DNA of 64,000 bases from contig NZ_JAKLJA010000003.1 of the NCBI RefSeq assembly GCF_022213065.1, forward strand, positions 351,502-415,501, written 5' to 3'. Numbering within the stretch: position 1 is the first letter of the stretch; every line of letters begins with the position of its first letter. Source of the stretch: Paraburkholderia tagetis. GTDB taxonomy: Bacteria; Pseudomonadota; Gammaproteobacteria; Burkholderiales; Burkholderiaceae. This document shows, in pieces, positions 51,363 through 59,944 of this stretch. The notes under the pieces were generated by a model. The model was not told the DNA's origin, did no database searches, and saw nothing but the letters and a program-made list of their open reading frames with translations. A program made the position numbers and the translations under genes.

Positions 51363-52301
51363 ATGATTTACAGCATGACCGGCTATGCCAGCGCCACGCG
51401 CGAGCTCGTAGCGGCATCGGGCACGGGCGGTGCCAGTGTCTCCGTCGAACTGCGCACCGTGAATTCGCGTTTTCTCGACCTGAACTTCCGTATGCCCGAA
51501 GACGTGCGCGTGTGCGAGCCCACATTGCGCGAAATGCTGATGACGAAGCTGTCGCGCGGCAAGGTCGATATCCGCATCAACATCCAGCGCAGCGAGCAGG
51601 CCGCCAACGCGGGCGCGCTTAACTGCGACGCGCTCGAACAGCTTGCGACGCTCGAGCGCGCCGTGCTCGAAGCGTTTCCCGATTCGGGTCGTTTGCGCAC
51701 CGGCGAGATCCTGCGTTGGCCGGGCGTGCTGGCGGAAAGCGGCGTGGCGCCCGACGTGCTGCGCGACGCGGTGCTCGGCTGCGGCAAGCAGGCGATCGCC
51801 GACCTGATCGATGTGCGTGCGCGCGAAGGCGCTCAGCTTGCCAACGTGCTGCTCGCGAACGTCACGGAAATGGAAACGATCGTCGCGAAGATCACGCCGC
51901 TCGTGCCGGATCTGATCGTCAAGCATCAGCAGAAGATCGTCGAGCGGCTGCAGGAAGCGTTCGGCATTGCCGCGCCCGAAAGCGCGAACGGCAACGGCGC
52001 CATCGGCAATGTTTCGCGCGAGGAAATTTCCGAACGCATCCGCCAGGAAGTGACGATGTACGGCATTCGCATCGACATCGCCGAAGAACTCTCGCGCCTC
52101 ACCGCGCACCTGACCGAAACGCGTCACGTGATCGAGAAGGGCGGGCGCGTGGGCAAGCGTCTGGACTTCATGATGCAGGAGCTCAATCGCGAAGCGAATA
52201 CGCTCGGTTCGAAGGCGGCAGCGAAGGAGCTCGCCGATGCCTCGATGACGCTCAAGCTCCTCATCGAGCAGATGCGCGAGCAGGTGCAGAACCTCGAATA
52301 A
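51363..52301 (+). CDS. yicC: YicC family endoribonuclease
   Basis: 312 residues from ATG at 51363; the canonical start MIYSMTGYASATRELV identifies it, so the in-frame start at 51309 is rejected. YicC_N block ELRTVNSRFLDLNFRMP and the DUF1732 C-terminus (LSRLTAHLTETRHVIEKGGR; GKRLDFMMQELNREANTLGS) are intact. E. coli YicC has been shown to act on small RNAs such as RyhB; the role here is assumed by homology. Common partner of gmk, which follows after 95 bases. Confidence 0.93.
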   Translation: MIYSMTGYASATRELVAASGTGGASVSVELRTVNSRFLDLNFRMPEDVRVCEPTLREMLMTKLSRGKVDIRINIQRSEQAANAGALNCDALEQLATLERAVLEAFPDSGRLRTGEILRWPGVLAESGVAPDVLRDAVLGCGKQAIADLIDVRAREGAQLANVLLANVTEMETIVAKITPLVPDLIVKHQQKIVERLQEAFGIAAPESANGNGAIGNVSREEISERIRQEVTMYGIRIDIAEELSRLTAHLTETRHVIEKGGRVGKRLDFMMQELNREANTLGSKAAAKELADASMTLKLLIEQMREQVQNLE

Positions 52302-52335
52302 ACAAAGCGCGCTGCGCGTTTGAAACAACGCGGCA

Positions 52336-52383
52336 AAAGTAGCAATTCAAGTAGAAGTCAGGCAGCAATAAAGTAGCAATTCA
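52336..52383 (+). repeat. 14-base direct repeat in the yicC-gmk gap
   Basis: AAAGTAGCAATTCA at 52336-52349 and again at 52370-52383, with a related partial piece between them. Probably a local duplication in the gmk leader. Confidence 0.8.
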
Positions 52384-52396
52384 GGAAGCAACGAAC

Positions 52397-53119
52397 ATGA
52401 CCGATCAGACCAGCAGCCTCAGCGGCCATAGCGGTGGCAAGGCCGAAACGAAGCCGCGCAATCCGTACGCGGGCGTCTATCCGGGCAATCTCTTCATGGT
52501 GGTGGCGCCCTCGGGCGCGGGCAAATCCACGCTCGTGAACGCGCTGCTCGCAGAAGACAGCGCGATCTGTTTGTCGATTTCGTACACCACGCGCGCACCG
52601 CGCTCGAAGGAGCGCGACGGCGAGCATTATCACTTCACGACCGTCGACGATTTTCTCGCGCGTCACGCAGAGGGCGAGTTTCTCGAAAGCGCGGAAGTGC
52701 ATGGCAACTACTACGCCACGTCGCGCGTGTGGATCGAAGAGCAGATGAAAATCGGCCATGACGTCCTGCTCGAAATCGATTGGCAAGGTGCGCAGCAGGT
52801 GAAGAAGCAATTCCGCAATGCAGTGGAAATCTTCATCTTGCCGCCGTCGCTCGACGCGCTCGCGGAGCGCCTGCGAAAGCGCGGCGAAGACGAGCCCAAC
52901 GTCATCACGCGACGCCTGCTTGCAGCGGGTAGCGAGATGGCGCACGCGAGCGACGCGGAGTACGTCGTGATCAACGAAAACTTCGATCGCGCGCTGCAGG
53001 ATCTGCGTAACATCGTAAGCGCGACGCGTCAGCGTTTCACGTCGCAATACGCGCGGCATACCGAGCTCTTCGTGCAGCTCGGCATTCACCAGCCGCAGCC
53101 CGGCGCATCGGGCACATAA
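52397..53119 (+). CDS. gmk: guanylate kinase
   Basis: Phosphorylates GMP to GDP; 240 residues. P-loop [17 protein letters not shown] (G-x-x-G-x-G-K-S), GMP-binding [21 protein letters not shown], and lid region [16 protein letters not shown]. An N-terminal Ser/Gly-rich extension of ~25 residues precedes the core. Start of gmk-rpoZ-spoT; guanine-nucleotide supply beside (p)ppGpp metabolism. Confidence 0.96.
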   Translation: MTDQTSSLSGHSGGKAETKPRNPYAGVYPGNLFMVVAPSGAGKSTLVNALLAEDSAICLSISYTTRAPRSKERDGEHYHFTTVDDFLARHAEGEFLESAEVHGNYYATSRVWIEEQMKIGHDVLLEIDWQGAQQVKKQFRNAVEIFILPPSLDALAERLRKRGEDEPNVITRRLLAAGSEMAHASDAEYVVINENFDRALQDLRNIVSATRQRFTSQYARHTELFVQLGIHQPQPGASGT

Positions 53120-53159
53120 GGTAGAATAAGAACCTGCTGAGAATGAGAAGGAACCCGAC

Positions 53160-53363
53160 ATGGCCCGCATCACCGTCGAAGATTGTCTGAAACAAATTCC
53201 GAACCGCTTCGAACTGGCGCTCGCAGCAACGTATCGCGCACGCCAGCTCGCCCAAGGCCACACGCCGAAGATCGAAAGCCGCGACAAGCCTACCGTCGTC
53301 GCGCTGCGCGAGATCGCGGCCGGCCAGGTCGGTCTGGAAATGCTGAAAAAGGTGCCCGTCTAA
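53160..53363 (+). CDS. rpoZ: RNA polymerase omega subunit
   Basis: 67 residues, [20 protein letters not shown], then [20 protein letters not shown] and a helical C-terminus. Binds beta-prime, assists assembly and forms part of a ppGpp site. 40 bases after gmk, with GAGAAGGA before ATG. Confidence 0.96.
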   Translation: MARITVEDCLKQIPNRFELALAATYRARQLAQGHTPKIESRDKPTVVALREIAAGQVGLEMLKKVPV

Positions 53364-53473
53364 CGGCGCCTCGCCGTACTACGTTGTACCCGGCAGTACC
53401 TTGTCGTACCCATTTGTCATGTAATTTGCGCCGCGCGGCAACCGTCAACGCCTGACCTGATACGGAGGGGAAC

Positions 53474-55840
53474 ATGAGCACCACGCCCTCGCCGGCCACT
53501 GAGGTGGACCAGGAAGCCGAGACTGCGAGCCCCGCGCGCAATTACATCGACGCGGTCCTCGAACAGTCGTTTCGCCATCTGTTCGGGCCGACCGCAACAC
53601 CGGAGCAGCCTCGCAAGCACGGTGTCGTTTCCATCGCCAATCTGACCGCAGCGCTTTCCGGTTACCTCACACCCGAGGAAATCAAGGAAGTCAAAGCGGC
53701 GTTTCACTTCAGCGACGAAGCCCACCTCGGGCAATATCGTCAGAGCGGCGAACCCTATATCACCCATCCCGTCGCCGTTGCGGAAATCTGTGCCGGCTGG
53801 AAGCTCGATGCCCAGTCGATCCAGGCCGCGCTTTTGCACGACGTGATGGAAGACCAGGGTGTGACCAAGGCCGAGCTTGCCGAGCGCTTCGGCGCGAAGG
53901 TCGCGGAACTGGTCGACGGTCTCTCGAAACTCGACAAGATGGAGTTTCGCAATCGCGAGGAAGCGCAGGCGGAAAACTTCCGCAAGATGCTGCTCGCGAT
54001 GGCGCGCGACGTACGCGTGATTCTCGTTAAGCTTGCCGACCGGCTGCACAACATGCGCACGCTCGGGGCGGTGCCGCCCGAGAAGCGCCGCCGCGTGGCG
54101 CGCGAGACCATCGATATCTATGCGCCCATCGCGCACCGCCTGGGCCTGAACAACACCTATCGCGAACTGCAGGACCTGAGCTTCGCGAACTTCAATCCGA
54201 ATCGCTACGCCACGCTCGAAAAGGCGGTCAAGGCCGCGCGTGGCAATCGCCGCGAAGTGGTGAGCAAGATTCTGGAATCGGTGCAGCGTGCGATCGCCGA
54301 AGCGAAGCTCGATGCCGAAGTCACCGGTCGCGAGAAAACCATCTTCAGCATCTACAAGAAGATGCGCGACAAGCAGCTGTCGTTCTCGCAGGTGCTCGAT
54401 GTGTACGGTTTTCGCGTGGTGGTCGAGTCGCCGCTCGAGTGCTACACCTGCATCGGCGCGCTGCATGCGCTCTACAAGCCCGTGCCGGGCAAGTTCAAGG
54501 ACTACATCGCCATTCCGAAGGTGAACGGCTATCAGTCCCTGCACACCACGCTGGTGGGCCCGTTCGGCGCGCCCATCGAGTTCCAGGTGCGTACGCGCAA
54601 GATGCACGAGATCGCCGAAGCGGGCGTGGCCGCGCACTGGCTCTACAAGAACGGCGGCGCCGATCTCAACGACGTCCAGAAGCGCGCGCACCAGTGGCTC
54701 AAGTCGCTGCTCGACATCCAGAGCGAGGTGGGCGACTCCAGCGAATTCCTGGAGCACGTCAAGATCGACCTGTTCCCGGATGCCGTCTACGTCTTCACGC
54801 CGAAGTCGAAGATCATGGCGCTGCCGCGCAGCGCCACGGCGCTCGACTTCGCGTATTCGATCCATAGCGACCTGGGCAACCAGTGCGTCGCCGTGAAGAT
54901 CAATAACGAGTTGCTGCCGCTGCGCACGGAATTGAAGAGCGGTGACATCGTCGAGGTGATCACCGCGCCGTATTCCAAGCCGAATCCCGCGTGGCTCGGC
55001 TTCGTGCGCACCGGCAAGGCGCGCTCGGCCATCCGTCACTACCTGAAGACGATGCGCCTCACGGAGTCGGTGCAGCTTGGCGAGCGCCTCGTCGATCAGG
55101 CGCTCAAGGGCTATGGCTACCAGCTTGCGGAAGTCACGCCGGAAGTGTGGGAAAAGCTGGTGCTGTGGACCGGCAACAAGAATCGTCAGGAGATCTTCGC
55201 CGACATCGGCCTCGGCCGGCGCGTGGCGGCGGTCATGGCCAAGCGCATCGAAGTGCTGATGAGCGGCCAGGACGCCGACGACGACGATAACCAGCATCCG
55301 CCGCGCGACCCGAGCGCGCCGCAAGCGCCGCCCGTGGTCATCACCGGCACCGAGGGCATGTCGGTGCAGCTCTCGGCCTGCTGCCGCCCGATTCCGGGCG
55401 ACGACATCATGGGCTATATCGGCATCGGCCTGGGCATGGCGATCCATACCACCGACTGCCGCGTCGCACAGCGCATACACCGGCGCGATCCGGGTCGCTG
55501 GATCGACGTGGCGTGGGCGCCGCAGCCGGGACGTCTCTTCGACGTCGCCGTGAAGGTGCTCGTGAAGAACACGAAGGGCGTGTTCGCCCGCGTGGCCGCC
55601 GACATTACGTCCGCCGACGCCAACATCGTGCACATCGCCATGGACGACGACCTCGCGCAGGAGTCGAATATGCTGCGCTTCGTGATCCAGGTGAGCGACC
55701 GCGTGCACCTCGCGAACGTCATGCGTCGCGTGCGCACGAATCCGGACGTCATGCGCATCACGCGCGAGCGTCCCAGCGACGAAGGGCACCATCGCCACGA
55801 GGGTGGCATGCGCATCGAGCGCGAGCGCGCCGACTATTGA
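53474..55840 (+). CDS. spoT: bifunctional (p)ppGpp synthetase/hydrolase
   Basis: Stringent-response enzyme, 788 residues. N-terminal HD hydrolase with intact ALLHDVMEDQG (H122-D123, E126-D127); synthetase domain at ~300-420 (FRVVVESPLECYTCIGALHA; KDYIAIPKVNGYQSLHTTL); TGS at ~450-515 (VKIDLFPDAVYVFTPKSKIM); zinc-finger/ACT C-terminus (SACCRPIPGDDIMGYI; FDVAVKVLVKNTKGVFARVA). The intact HD motif marks it SpoT/Rel-like, with hydrolase activity, instead of RelA. GGAGGGG before ATG. Likely co-transcribed with rpoZ. Confidence 0.96.
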   Translation: MSTTPSPATEVDQEAETASPARNYIDAVLEQSFRHLFGPTATPEQPRKHGVVSIANLTAALSGYLTPEEIKEVKAAFHFSDEAHLGQYRQSGEPYITHPVAVAEICAGWKLDAQSIQAALLHDVMEDQGVTKAELAERFGAKVAELVDGLSKLDKMEFRNREEAQAENFRKMLLAMARDVRVILVKLADRLHNMRTLGAVPPEKRRRVARETIDIYAPIAHRLGLNNTYRELQDLSFANFNPNRYATLEKAVKAARGNRREVVSKILESVQRAIAEAKLDAEVTGREKTIFSIYKKMRDKQLSFSQVLDVYGFRVVVESPLECYTCIGALHALYKPVPGKFKDYIAIPKVNGYQSLHTTLVGPFGAPIEFQVRTRKMHEIAEAGVAAHWLYKNGGADLNDVQKRAHQWLKSLLDIQSEVGDSSEFLEHVKIDLFPDAVYVFTPKSKIMALPRSATALDFAYSIHSDLGNQCVAVKINNELLPLRTELKSGDIVEVITAPYSKPNPAWLGFVRTGKARSAIRHYLKTMRLTESVQLGERLVDQALKGYGYQLAEVTPEVWEKLVLWTGNKNRQEIFADIGLGRRVAAVMAKRIEVLMSGQDADDDDNQHPPRDPSAPQAPPVVITGTEGMSVQLSACCRPIPGDDIMGYIGIGLGMAIHTTDCRVAQRIHRRDPGRWIDVAWAPQPGRLFDVAVKVLVKNTKGVFARVAADITSADANIVHIAMDDDLAQESNMLRFVIQVSDRVHLANVMRRVRTNPDVMRITRERPSDEGHHRHEGGMRIERERADY

Positions 55841-55968
55841 CGGCACGGGCGGCCCCTATAGCGGGTTGCTCCCGGCATCGCCCCTCTCGTTGCCTGACGC
55901 GGCGGTACATCGGCTCTGCGGGGCTGTGCCGCTGGTTGCCGTGTCGTTCGCTTGTGTCGTTCGCATTG

Positions 55969-56018
55969 TTGTCGATTAGTTGTCGCTTTGTTGTCGCTTT
56001 GTTGTCGCTTGGTTGTCC
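55969..56018 (+). repeat. 11-base tandem repeat, 4.5 units
   Basis: TTGTCGATTAG, TTGTCGCTTTG, TTGTCGCTTTG, TTGTCGCTTGG, TTGTCC in direct succession; two central units are identical. Lies in the 276-base gap between spoT and the NinX-like gene, about 100 bases before the latter. Confidence 0.9.
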
Positions 56019-56116
56019 TTCCGGCCCGATCTTCTGCGGCCGTCCGGCGTTGCCCCTGTGTGCTGCGCCTTTGGCACCTCCTACGAACCGCTATCAACCG
56101 GAAACGAGGGCACGCA

Positions 56117-56605
56117 ATGAACGTAGCTGACCTGAGCGGCCTCGCGCTCGATTACTGGGTGGCGCGCAGCCTGCCGGACTTCGTGCGGGAGATCTATTTC
56201 ACTGATAGCGGCGAAACCGTTGCGGTGCGCGGTAATGACCGTGGCCGACCGTGGGATGGGCGCTTTGAACCGTCCACGTCGTGGGAGGCTGCTGGCGTCG
56301 TGCTCGACCGCGCCCGGCGTTTCGAACTGAGCGAGGGGCATACCGGCGAGCCGGCGCGTTGCGTGGCGCAGTTCGAGGGTGCGCATGGCAAAGTCGAAGC
56401 GCGCGGCGCGACAACGCGTGAGGCATTGCTGCGTGCGTTCGTGAAGAGCCGCTTTGGCGATACGGTAGAGGAGGTGCTGCGTCAGCCGCAGGCCGTGCTG
56501 GGCGCGAATATGGCGCCAGTGGGGGAGCCGAGTGCGATTGGCAATGTGGAGGATGTGCCGCGCCCGGATGCGCAGATTGGCGATATCGGTGCGCCGCCGC
56601 GCTAG
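56117..56605 (+). CDS. NinX-like (DUF2591-type) phage-related protein
   Basis: 162 residues from ATG at 56117. Opens MNVADLSGLALDYWVARSLP, the N-terminus shared by phage NinX/DUF2591 proteins (L-x-G-x-x-L-D-Y-W-V-A), followed by W-rich FEPSTSWEAAGVVLDRARRF and a conserved C-terminal EALLRAFVKSRFGDTVE. An Ala/Pro-rich tail follows. Function unknown even in phages. No other phage gene is adjacent, but two tRNA-Arg genes are directly downstream on the opposite strand. Confidence 0.72.
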   Translation: MNVADLSGLALDYWVARSLPDFVREIYFTDSGETVAVRGNDRGRPWDGRFEPSTSWEAAGVVLDRARRFELSEGHTGEPARCVAQFEGAHGKVEARGATTREALLRAFVKSRFGDTVEEVLRQPQAVLGANMAPVGEPSAIGNVEDVPRPDAQIGDIGAPPR

Positions 56606-56644
56606 ACGCTTGATGGACGCTACAAAGAGGATGCTGGAAAAACA

Positions 56645-56673
56645 AAGGGCCTTCCTGATTCAGGAAGGCCCTT
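56645..56673 (-). terminator. intrinsic terminator of the tRNA-Arg transcript
   Basis: AAGGGCCTTCCTGA and TCAGGAAGGCCCTT, perfect 14-base arms; on the minus strand it is followed by TTTGTTTTT. It lies 8 bases beyond the nearer tRNA-Arg. Confidence 0.92.
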
Positions 56674-56680
56674 CGAGAGG

Positions 56681-56757
56681 TGGTGCGGCTGGCAGGATTC
56701 GAACCCACGACCCCTTGGTTCGTAGCCAAGTACTCTATCCAACTGAGCTACAGCCGC
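56681..56757 (-). tRNA. tRNA-Arg (anticodon ACG), copy 1
   Basis: Minus strand acceptor GCGGCTG pairs with CAGCCGC; discriminator A and encoded CCA at 56683-56681. Loop CTACGAA gives ACG. D loop GTTGGATAG and T loop TTCGAATC are normal; 77 bases. Identical to the second copy. Confidence 0.97.
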
Positions 56758-56836
56758 ACGCTAAAACGATACTACTTACTGCAATGTACTACCTGAGATT
56801 TTGCACTGATGTTGCTTGAGCAAAACTCGAAAAAGT

Positions 56837-56913
56837 TGGTGCGGCTGGCAGGATTCGAACCCACGACCCCTTGGTTCGTAGCCAAGTACTCTATCCAACT
56901 GAGCTACAGCCGC
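56837..56913 (-). tRNA. tRNA-Arg (anticodon ACG), copy 2
   Basis: Same 77-base sequence as copy 1, 79 bases away. It is promoter-proximal: TATAAT lies at 56932-56927 on the minus strand, 14 bases before its 5' end. Confidence 0.97.
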
Positions 56914-57085
56914 ACGCAGAAGTGAGATTATAGCAACGTTTTCAAAAAAGGGAAGGCCCTTATCGCGATTTGTCTGCGGACGCGCTTCGTGTAACCTGAG
57001 AGAAGGGTCAACCTAATCTGTGCTGCGAATCCGGGCTGCGCATCTGGGCGGTAGTCGCAAGCAACGTGTAGTGAAGCGAACCATC

Positions 57086-57646
57086 ATGAACAAGGCATTT
57101 GTCAAAGAATCGACCGACAACGACGATGATCTCGAAGCCGGTCATCCCGAAATTCCTGCGGGAACCAAGAACTACATCACCCCCGCGGGCTACGAGCGCA
57201 TGCGCAGCGAGCTGCTGCATCTGATCGACGAGGCGCGGCCCGAGGTGGTCAAGCTCGTCTCGTGGGCCGCCTCGAACGGCGATCGCTCAGAGAACGGCGA
57301 TTACATCTACGGCAAGCGCAGGCTGCGCGAAATTGACCGGCGCATCCGCTTCTTGACCAAGCGGCTCGATCTGGCCGAGGTGGTGGACAGCAGCCGCCAG
57401 GAAAGCGTGGATCAGGTGTTCTTCGGCGCGACCGTCGACTACGGCACCGAGGACGGTGAATCTCATACGGTCACGATCGTAGGGATCGACGAGGTCGATC
57501 TCGACCACGGCCACGTGAGTTGGGTCTCGCCGATTGCGCGCGCGCTCCTGAAGGCCAGGATCGGCGATCAGGTGACGCTGCATACGCCTGCCGGGCCTGA
57601 ACCTGTCGACGTGCTGGACGTGCGCTATCCCGCGTCGGGTGCGTGA
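57086..57646 (+). CDS. greB: transcription elongation factor GreB
   Basis: Rescues backtracked RNA polymerase by stimulating transcript cleavage. 186 residues from ATG at 57086. The coiled-coil ITPAGYERMRSELLHLIDEA, the tip acidic residues in NGDRSENGDYIYGKRRLREI, and the C-terminal FKBP-like domain (VTIVGIDEVDLDHGHVSWVS; PIARALLKARIGDQVTLHTP) are typical. An extra N-terminal ~25-residue acidic stretch is present. GreB rather than GreA because of the YGKRRLREIDRRIRFL basic patch. Confidence 0.95.
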   Translation: MNKAFVKESTDNDDDLEAGHPEIPAGTKNYITPAGYERMRSELLHLIDEARPEVVKLVSWAASNGDRSENGDYIYGKRRLREIDRRIRFLTKRLDLAEVVDSSRQESVDQVFFGATVDYGTEDGESHTVTIVGIDEVDLDHGHVSWVSPIARALLKARIGDQVTLHTPAGPEPVDVLDVRYPASGA

Positions 57647-57694
57647 GGGCTAGCGAGGGCGCGAAGTTGGGTGCGTTGAACGCCGCGCAGAAAT

Positions 57695-57724
57695 GAAAAA
57701 AGGCGCCGCAAGCGGCGCCTTTTC
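57695..57724. terminator. bidirectional intrinsic terminator
   Basis: AAAAAAGGCGCCGC and GCGGCGCCTTTT with a two-base centre. Serves greB and the convergent porin gene. Confidence 0.93.
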
Positions 57725-57762
57725 AGCTGCACAGCAGGCCAGTGAGGCCTGCGCGGTGCTGC

Positions 57763-58911
57763 TTAGAAGCGGTGACGCATACCAACCGTCACAGCGACCT
57801 GGTCTTGACGGGTCGATGCCGAGCCCACGCCGTTCAGGTAAGCGCCGATGTGTTCCTGGTTCGACGACACGTGCTGCCAGTCGCCTTGCAGGTAGACGTC
57901 GGTGCGCTTCGACAGTGCGTAGTCCGACTGCAGTGCGACCGTGTTGTAGTTCGGGTTCACGCCGCCGCCGAAGTTCGCGCGGGTGTACGTGTACGCGCCA
58001 GCCAGGCTCAGGGCCGGGGTCAGAGCGTAACGGACGTTGCCTTCAAAGTTCTGGAAGCGTGCGCTGCCCGAGTTGAAGCCGAGGCCAGCCGCAGTGCCCG
58101 ATTGCGTCGGCGAGATGCGAACTGCATTGCCCAGTTGCGTCTGCGTATAGACGAAGCCAGCCGTTGCCGGACCGAACGTGTAGTTCACGCCGCCGCCGAA
58201 CGTGCTTTGACGGCCTGCTGCGAACGTGTATTCACCCGTTTGCGCGCCCGAGTTGGCCGAGCCCAGTTGCAGGTTGTTGACGTCGTTGTTCATATGCAGG
58301 TAGCCAGCCGCAACGTTCAGGCCACCCCAGTTGTACGACGCGCCAACGCTGTATGCGCGGTTGTTCGCGAATTCGCTGCTGTTCGAGAACGAGTACGTGC
58401 CGCCGAACTTGAAACCAGCGTAGTTGACGCTCGAGTACTTGATCGTGTTGTTCAGACGAACCGAGTTGTTCAGGTTGTCGTTGTCATACGGGTGAGCAGC
58501 GATCGTGCCGCCGTATTGCGTGCCGGTGTTCGACAGCGGAGCGAGGTAGTCGACCACGGAGTCGTACTGGCGACCGAGGGTGACCGCGCCAAACTGGTCG
58601 CTTGCCAGACCGACGAACGCTTGACGGCCGAACATGCGACCCGACTGGCTAGCCGTGCCGTTCATGATGTTGAAGCCGTTTTCCAACGTGAAGATAGCCT
58701 TCAGGCCGCCGCCGAGGTCCTCAGCACCGCGCAGGCCCCAACGGCTGCCGTTGACCGTGCCGCTCGATGCCTTCCAGAGGCTGTGGCCACCGGAGTTGTT
58801 TGCGTAGGTGATGCCAGCGTCGACCAGGCCGTACAGCGTAACGCTGCTTTGCGCGTGCGCAGCCGTTGCAAAAACGCCCGTGAGGGCAGCGACCATGAGA
58901 GTCTTTTTCAT
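57763..58911 (-). CDS. general porin (OmpC/Omp32-like, beta-proteobacterial)
   Basis: Outer-membrane trimeric porin, 382 residues from ATG at 58911. Signal peptide MKKTLMVAALTGVFATAAHA, mature start QSSVTLYGLVDAGITYANNS. PEFG-like blocks GSRWGLRGAEDLGGGLKAIF, GRQAFVGLASDQFGAVTLGR and YDSVVDYLAP define the family; the C-terminus ends QVAVTVGMRHRF with terminal Phe, needed for Bam assembly. Sixteen beta strands expected. Preference and ions unknown. Upstream regulation is probably at 59080-59096; a candidate small RNA lies further upstream. Confidence 0.94.
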   Translation of the reverse strand: MKKTLMVAALTGVFATAAHAQSSVTLYGLVDAGITYANNSGGHSLWKASSGTVNGSRWGLRGAEDLGGGLKAIFTLENGFNIMNGTASQSGRMFGRQAFVGLASDQFGAVTLGRQYDSVVDYLAPLSNTGTQYGGTIAAHPYDNDNLNNSVRLNNTIKYSSVNYAGFKFGGTYSFSNSSEFANNRAYSVGASYNWGGLNVAAGYLHMNNDVNNLQLGSANSGAQTGEYTFAAGRQSTFGGGVNYTFGPATAGFVYTQTQLGNAVRISPTQSGTAAGLGFNSGSARFQNFEGNVRYALTPALSLAGAYTYTRANFGGGVNPNYNTVALQSDYALSKRTDVYLQGDWQHVSSNQEHIGAYLNGVGSASTRQDQVAVTVGMRHRF

Positions 58912-59079
58912 CTTTGTAAACTCCGAGAACAGAGGTGGGTTTCGTTGAACCCTGTTTGGGAAACCGTCCACGCGAAAGGCAGCGAGAGGCAATACTCGCG
59001 TGGCGCGTTAATCCGTCGAAGCGGTTTCCGGACAGGCAGAGTGTAGAGAGGGTGCTCGGAAAGGGGGTATTCCGATTCA

Positions 59080-59096
59080 CGCAATAAAGTATTGCG
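59080..59096. promoter_or_regulatory. palindromic candidate operator upstream of the porin
   Basis: CGCAATA-AAG-TATTGCG, perfect 7-base arms around a 3-base centre, about 170 bases before the porin ATG. It overlaps a region that on the minus strand reads as a weak promoter (TTTCGC...TACTTT). Regulator unknown. Confidence 0.55.
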
Positions 59097-59314
59097 AAAT
59101 CCGAAATGATATTGAGGCTCGCGTTAAGCCTTGCTGGTTGGGGCTTTCAGCGGGATTCAGGTTGGGCGGGGTAGGGTGTCAACCAAACGGCGTTGTGCGA
59201 TCGCTACACCAATTGATTGCAAAAAACAACGCCAAACTGGTCAATCGTGATTATTGTCGCTCACGTAACAGATGATTGTGCGCCGTGAAGTTAATGACCC
59301 GGCGGCGCAGCGGC

Positions 59315-59320
59315 TATACT
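59315..59320 (+). promoter_or_regulatory. -10 box of the candidate small RNA
   Basis: TATACT, with a weak TTAATG at 59291-59296 in -35 position (18-base spacer). Predicted start near 59326-59327. Confidence 0.5.
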
Positions 59321-59326
59321 GTAATG

Positions 59327-59410
59327 GCTGCTTTTCGAAGCAGACTTTTTCGTTGACGAAAAAGATCTCCAAACCTTTGTCAGCGCGGCTCATAACCGCG
59401 CTCTTTTTTT
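59327..59410 (+). ncRNA. candidate small regulatory RNA, about 84 nt
   Basis: Three consecutive perfect stem-loops follow the TATACT box. CTGCTT-ttcg-AAGCAG spans 59328-59343, CTTTTTCG-ttga-CGAAAAAG spans 59345-59364, and AGCGCGG-7-CCGCGCT spans 59382-59402; the last runs into seven T (59404-59410). Between loops 2 and 3 an unpaired ATCTCCAAACCTTTG segment includes TCTCC, complementary to ribosome-binding sites. No ribosome site or coding signal is visible. It ends 44 bases before the convergent 69-residue gene and reads away from the porin. I do not recognise it as a known RNA family. Confidence 0.65.
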
Positions 59411-59453
59411 GCCTGCACTCCGCTTGCCGCGTGCGGGACCCCGCATGTAGCGC

Positions 59454-59663
59454 TTATCTGGTGGGCTCTTCCGGCGGCTCAGGCTGCAGGCTCCAGTCTT
59501 CCATTACATAGTGTCGGGCGTCCATAGGGGAACACAGCAGGTTGTGCCAATGGTCGCCGTGCCACGAACCGTACGCCGCGACGTCGCCCGTTGTTCCGGT
59601 TGCCGGATCGGTGCCGTCGATCTGTACGAGCCAATGAATCCACCGTCGTAGTGCCGTCAGCAT
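59454..59663 (-). CDS. 69-residue hypothetical protein
   Basis: MLTALRRWIHWLVQIDGTDP, then a Gly/His/Trp-rich middle (GSWHGDHWHNLL) and an acidic Pro-rich end (QPEPPEEPT). ATG at 59663 preceded by GGGAGG, seven bases upstream, hence preferred over the ATG at 59699. No signal peptide. Not recognised. Confidence 0.65.
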   Translation of the reverse strand: MLTALRRWIHWLVQIDGTDPATGTTGDVAAYGSWHGDHWHNLLCSPMDARHYVMEDWSLQPEPPEEPTR

Positions 59664-59914
59664 GGTTGCCTCCCGTTGCACGCTAACGGTATTCATCATG
59701 GATTGAATGTATTACTCGAACAACCAGTAAAAACACTTACGTTTGACACGTTTTGTTACAGACAAGTAGTTTTTCCCGATCCGGCGACGACTCTCCCATT
59801 GGTCAGTAAAAAAGCCACACCACGCATATTCATTTCACATGCATATATATTTGCACGATTTTTGACGCGCACTGCCTTATCGTTGAAATGGGATTGCGGT
59901 TATAAAAAAATCGC

Positions 59915-59944
59915 TTGACTGTCGATTGACGTTCCCCGTATAAC
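59915..59944 (+). promoter_or_regulatory. promoter of the cold-shock gene
   Basis: TTGACT (59915-59920), 18-base spacer, TATAAC (59939-59944). It gives a leader of ~110 bases before the csp ATG, as expected for cold-shock mRNAs that rely on a structured 5' leader. The preceding 59700-59910 stretch is A/T-rich and empty. Confidence 0.6.

Noticed and set aside
53417..55846. An 809-codon open frame antisense to spoT
   Set aside because: Mirror of a GC-rich gene; composition is His/Arg/Val-rich and has no ribosome site, whereas spoT has all its domains.
56645..56913. Prophage attachment site at tRNA-Arg
   Set aside because: No integrase, no att duplication beyond the whole tRNA, and a normal terminator and promoter flank the pair.
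59272..59511. 80-codon plus-strand frame across the small RNA
   Set aside because: No ribosome site; it runs through three hairpins and a terminator.
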